This document shows, piece after piece, positions 60,857-64,000 of a DNA stretch of 64,000 nucleotides. The position numbers were made by a program, and so were the translations under genes. The notes below the pieces were generated by a model. The model saw only the letters and a list, made by a program, of their open reading frames with translations. It was not told the origin of the DNA and did not search any database. Within the stretch, counting starts at the first letter, position 1. Each line of letters opens with the position of its first letter. This DNA is from Diprion similis (Eukaryota > Arthropoda > Insecta > Hymenoptera > Diprionidae), in contig NC_060110.1 of assembly GCF_021155765.1 (NCBI RefSeq), positions 15,832,001-15,896,000 on the forward strand. The letters are read 5' to 3'.

Positions 60857-63427
60857 TTTTTTCGCCAAAGGTTTTCTGCTGTAACAAACGTGTATAGTAG
60901 TCAAGAGAATTTCAAAGCGATCGATGCATGCAATAATGTTTTGACGTTACTGTCATCCGCCCAGCCGCGATATTAGCACGCACACACGACACAGTTGACA
61001 ATTTGCGATTATCGATAGATAGAAAGTCAATTCCCTCTTCGTTTTGAAGTCTGCAGACTCGTGCGAACGCCTTTCTTTACGGCGCAGCCGATACCAGTTA
61101 CAGGTTTCTCGAACTCGAAACAACGCGTATTTCGTATACACCGTACACAGACAATACGGTATTGTCATTGAACATGATAAACGCCTGGTTAGATTGAATT
61201 TCCACTCGTCGACACGCCTCGATTGTTGAGCAACTCTGACAAGTTCACGCAATGATGTATGCGTTGAACCCCGTAATTGGTAGGCCGACGATGACAACAA
61301 GAAACGGCGATTTTATTTGTTCCGATTCAAGTCACGGCATGTTCGATCCGTTGCTATAGTAATCCATTTCTCCTGAGGAGGAATTGAATCTGGCAAACTC
61401 TTTCACCCGGTAATTAAAAGATTGTGAAATTTCTCGACATTCATTTCACGCGAATGATATGAAGAAGAAAAGTATCTTGTCAGCCATAAAGAACTGCAAT
61501 AATCGCCGACGAAGCAAAGTTCAATCAATGGTTCTTACAGGATAAAATTGGAAAACAAATTGCCTCGAATTGCTTCTATTAAACGAGATTCCCATCGTTA
61601 AGATTTGACCAAAGTACCTCGTGTTACCTTTGGTGTGTACAAATATATAAGCATTTAATAATAGACACTGAACACGTAACTGGCAGGAACTTTGACTTTG
61701 GGTTGAACGTACATTCATTTCAGGAATGTTGACATTGCGTTAAGAGATAGCGTTACTAATGTCATTGATTTTTACTCAAATATTTATAAACTAAAAACTA
61801 CAGGAACAAAAGGGTTAATTAAACGAGTTGTTTCGTTGTACGTTCCTGCAAAACGGAATCTCACAATGCATAACGGTATGTATAATATAAACGTAAACTG
61901 CAGCCGCAGCAAGTATGCATTACACAAATTGCGACGCAAACTCGGCTCAGCTCTCATTCAAGACGTAATTACGAAATTATTTCATTTTCTCAAGTAAATT
62001 ATCCCTGAAGTTATAGTTTTTACTCTTCTTCTCATTTTTAAATCGAAATACTTTACGAGGACAAATGACGAAATTGAATTTTCAAAACGATCAATGAACA
62101 GATATTTGATACCTTGAAATAAATTTCCCAAAACTTTCCCCTCGAATGTATAAACTCGATGGAAATAATTCTCGAATTTTTCATACCTATTTCATTTTTT
62201 CATTATACAAATATCGAATTTATTAATATAAATGAATATCACACGTGGAACAACATTCTTCTTATAGTTTGTTTAATCGTCCGCGTTTCCTCACCGCCTT
62301 CTGAATGTGGGAATTAATCCCACTACTATGAATACCGTTACAGCAATCAGACGGTCGCGTTGGAGTTCATTGCGTCTCAGGTATCCATTTGTCTATCATT
62401 TACATACGCAAACGACCTAGCCCGAGGCCCATGCTTAGCTGCCCATAATCCTCTTCTCCTACTTCTTCGCTACTTTCTCGCTCGCCAACTTCTATATTAA
62501 ATCCCTTTTCTCCACGACATTCCAAGTCGAAATTAAAAATTGAAAAAAGCTGGTACTCCCAAGTATAAAGTATGTACTTGATAATACAAAAACAATCATT
62601 AAAATCATACGTATGCTGCAGCAACCAAGTTTATTGCAGACTTGCACAAATGTGCTGGATAACTTTCAAAATTATTTTGTCCTGCAAAGTTTTCAGTATT
62701 TCAAACTGATGTTAATACATTCTCGTTCTGCTTCTATTTTATCGTCTAAAACGGTTATAATCGATTTCTACAGATAAACAATAATGAAAATATTCTAGAT
62801 ACTTCCAAACGCTTTACAGTGTACAATTTTCACGTTAGACGTAATAATACCTGGCTTAATCTATTGCAAATATACCTTCAACGAAATAAATACACCGTAT
62901 AACATTGCGGAATCAATATTATATACGAGTCTTGAAGCTGTGCCGATTCAAGACTATTATAGCCGTAAAACAGAATAATATATATATATGTATAAAAGTG
63001 AACCTATTTCACTGATCGGTGTTGAAAATCAATTCCGAGTTAAGTACAATGCATATTTTTACAGCATGGATAGTTACTAAAGTTGCAACCTGCCCTCGAG
63101 ATTAGGTTTAAATCGCGATACAGCCTTGAGTCGGCCATATCGCGTCTCGCAGACGACTACGCTTTGCACTAAGATATATTATTATATACTTCTTACTGTG
63201 GTTATTATGCTTGCTCAATCGACGACCACCGATCGCCAGTATTTTATCTTTAATTTTTTTAAATAATCTGCATCAAGTATTAAAGACCGAAATTTATATC
63301 GTTAATCTGTGAAATAAAATCGGCATTTAAATCCAAACCCGACAACCTCTGGTAGTTCGTGTCACACGAAATTCTCCAAAATGTTTATTACAAGTATATC
63401 GTAACGAGGAAGCGCCTAAAAATCTGA

Positions 63428-63428
<1 letters not shown>

Positions 63429-63487
<59 letters not shown>
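63429..63487 (+). repeat. Poly-A run (59 A)
   Basis: Fifty-nine consecutive A. It could be the tail of a retroposed sequence or an expanded mononucleotide repeat. The DNA before it shows no SINE or LINE features that I recognise. Confidence 0.85.
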
Positions 63488-63490
<3 letters not shown>

Positions 63491-64000
63491 GAAGATAAAC
63501 ATCGGTAATTTATAACGGCTGAAACAAATTGATTAATTATTCACAATCTACCTACAACTGCAGCTGCGCTATGTGTTATTCGATAAGGTCAAACGAAGCG
63601 CAGCATCGATTTTAGCGAGGATAGAAAATCGGTTAAGACCGATAGTCGATCCAATTCCCATTAGTGACGCAATGCGATAAAATATATATCTAAGCGGCCA
63701 AGTCAACTCACGTCTGTATATTTGAAAAGCGTCATAATTCTCAAATCCATCAAACGAACGTGAAAATAATCTATAACAATCTCGATAGTCCATACATAAC
63801 GCGATTGGCGAGAAGGAGAAAAATTCATATCTACAATTCGAACTGACTTGAACGGTAAAAATATAGCGAGATAAACTTGTCTTCTTTGTCAAGTAGTCTC
63901 GGACGGGAAACTTGAGATCACGTTGTCGCAACTTTCGCAGCAGCCTTGATAAAACGTTCGCTGCAAATTATATCGGCGACAACTGACCTCGCGACAGTAC

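Larger units (their letters stand above)
58543..64000. other. AT-rich DNA without supported genes, right edge of window
   Basis: Probably intron or upstream DNA of the minus-strand gene ending at 56,856. Open frames at 60,953-61,300 and 63,569-63,931 (minus) have no domain and biased R/S/Y/F composition. It contains a large imperfect palindrome at 60,578-60,856 and a 59-base A run at 63,429. Confidence 0.4.

Noticed and set aside
60953-63931. Minus-strand frames of 115 and 120 codons (60,953-61,300 and 63,569-63,931)
   Set aside because: R/S/Y-rich translations with no motif, no splice sites and low GC. Their length is possible by chance in this much sequence.

Overview
The window is animal nuclear DNA, almost certainly from an insect. 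Multi-exon genes with GT-AG introns encode an insect-type GABA-B receptor subunit 1, Nup54, MED22 and a GLIS-family zinc-finger protein of the sugarbabe type. There is no operon structure, prokaryotic signal, CRISPR array, rRNA or recognisable tRNA. The mix of GC-rich, CpG-rich DNA on the left and AT-rich DNA on the right, with many short tandem repeats, would suit a hymenopteran, but the order cannot be fixed from the sequence.

Layout. Bases 1 to about 26,400 hold no gene I can support. They are a patchwork of GC-rich blocks (about 1-900, 6.8-7.5 kb, 11-12.4 kb, 15-20.4 kb) with GA-rich, CAG and G-run repeats and scattered TATA-like sites, probably intergenic and cis-regulatory DNA or far-upstream noncoding exons. 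A core promoter near 26,417-26,448 precedes the GLIS2/sugarbabe gene on the plus strand (coding 28,023-34,646, three coding exons, five C2H2 fingers). Nup54 follows on the minus strand (coding 41,431 down to 36,507, five exons). Its first intron carries, on the opposite strand, a probable small single-pass membrane protein (39,847-41,008). After an AT-rich gap, the minus-strand GABA-B receptor subunit 1 (51,017 down to 46,643, eleven coding exons) has a complete 840-residue reading frame. MED22 lies on the plus strand (52,740-53,828, two exons, 140 aa). The last region holds the two 3'-terminal coding exons of an unidentified minus-strand gene (58,542 down to 56,856), whose 5' part is not found and may lie beyond the right edge, plus a roughly 280-bp imperfect palindrome at 60,578-60,856 and a 59-base A run.

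The genes are not a functional cluster: a nutrient-linked transcription factor, a nuclear pore component, a neurotransmitter receptor and a Mediator subunit are simply neighbours. I found no convincing new multi-gene system. The observations most worth following are the palindrome, the gene nested inside Nup54, a frame-preserving pair of splice acceptors that would alter intracellular loop 2 of the GABA-B receptor, and a motif-rich repeat block inside the sugarbabe intron.
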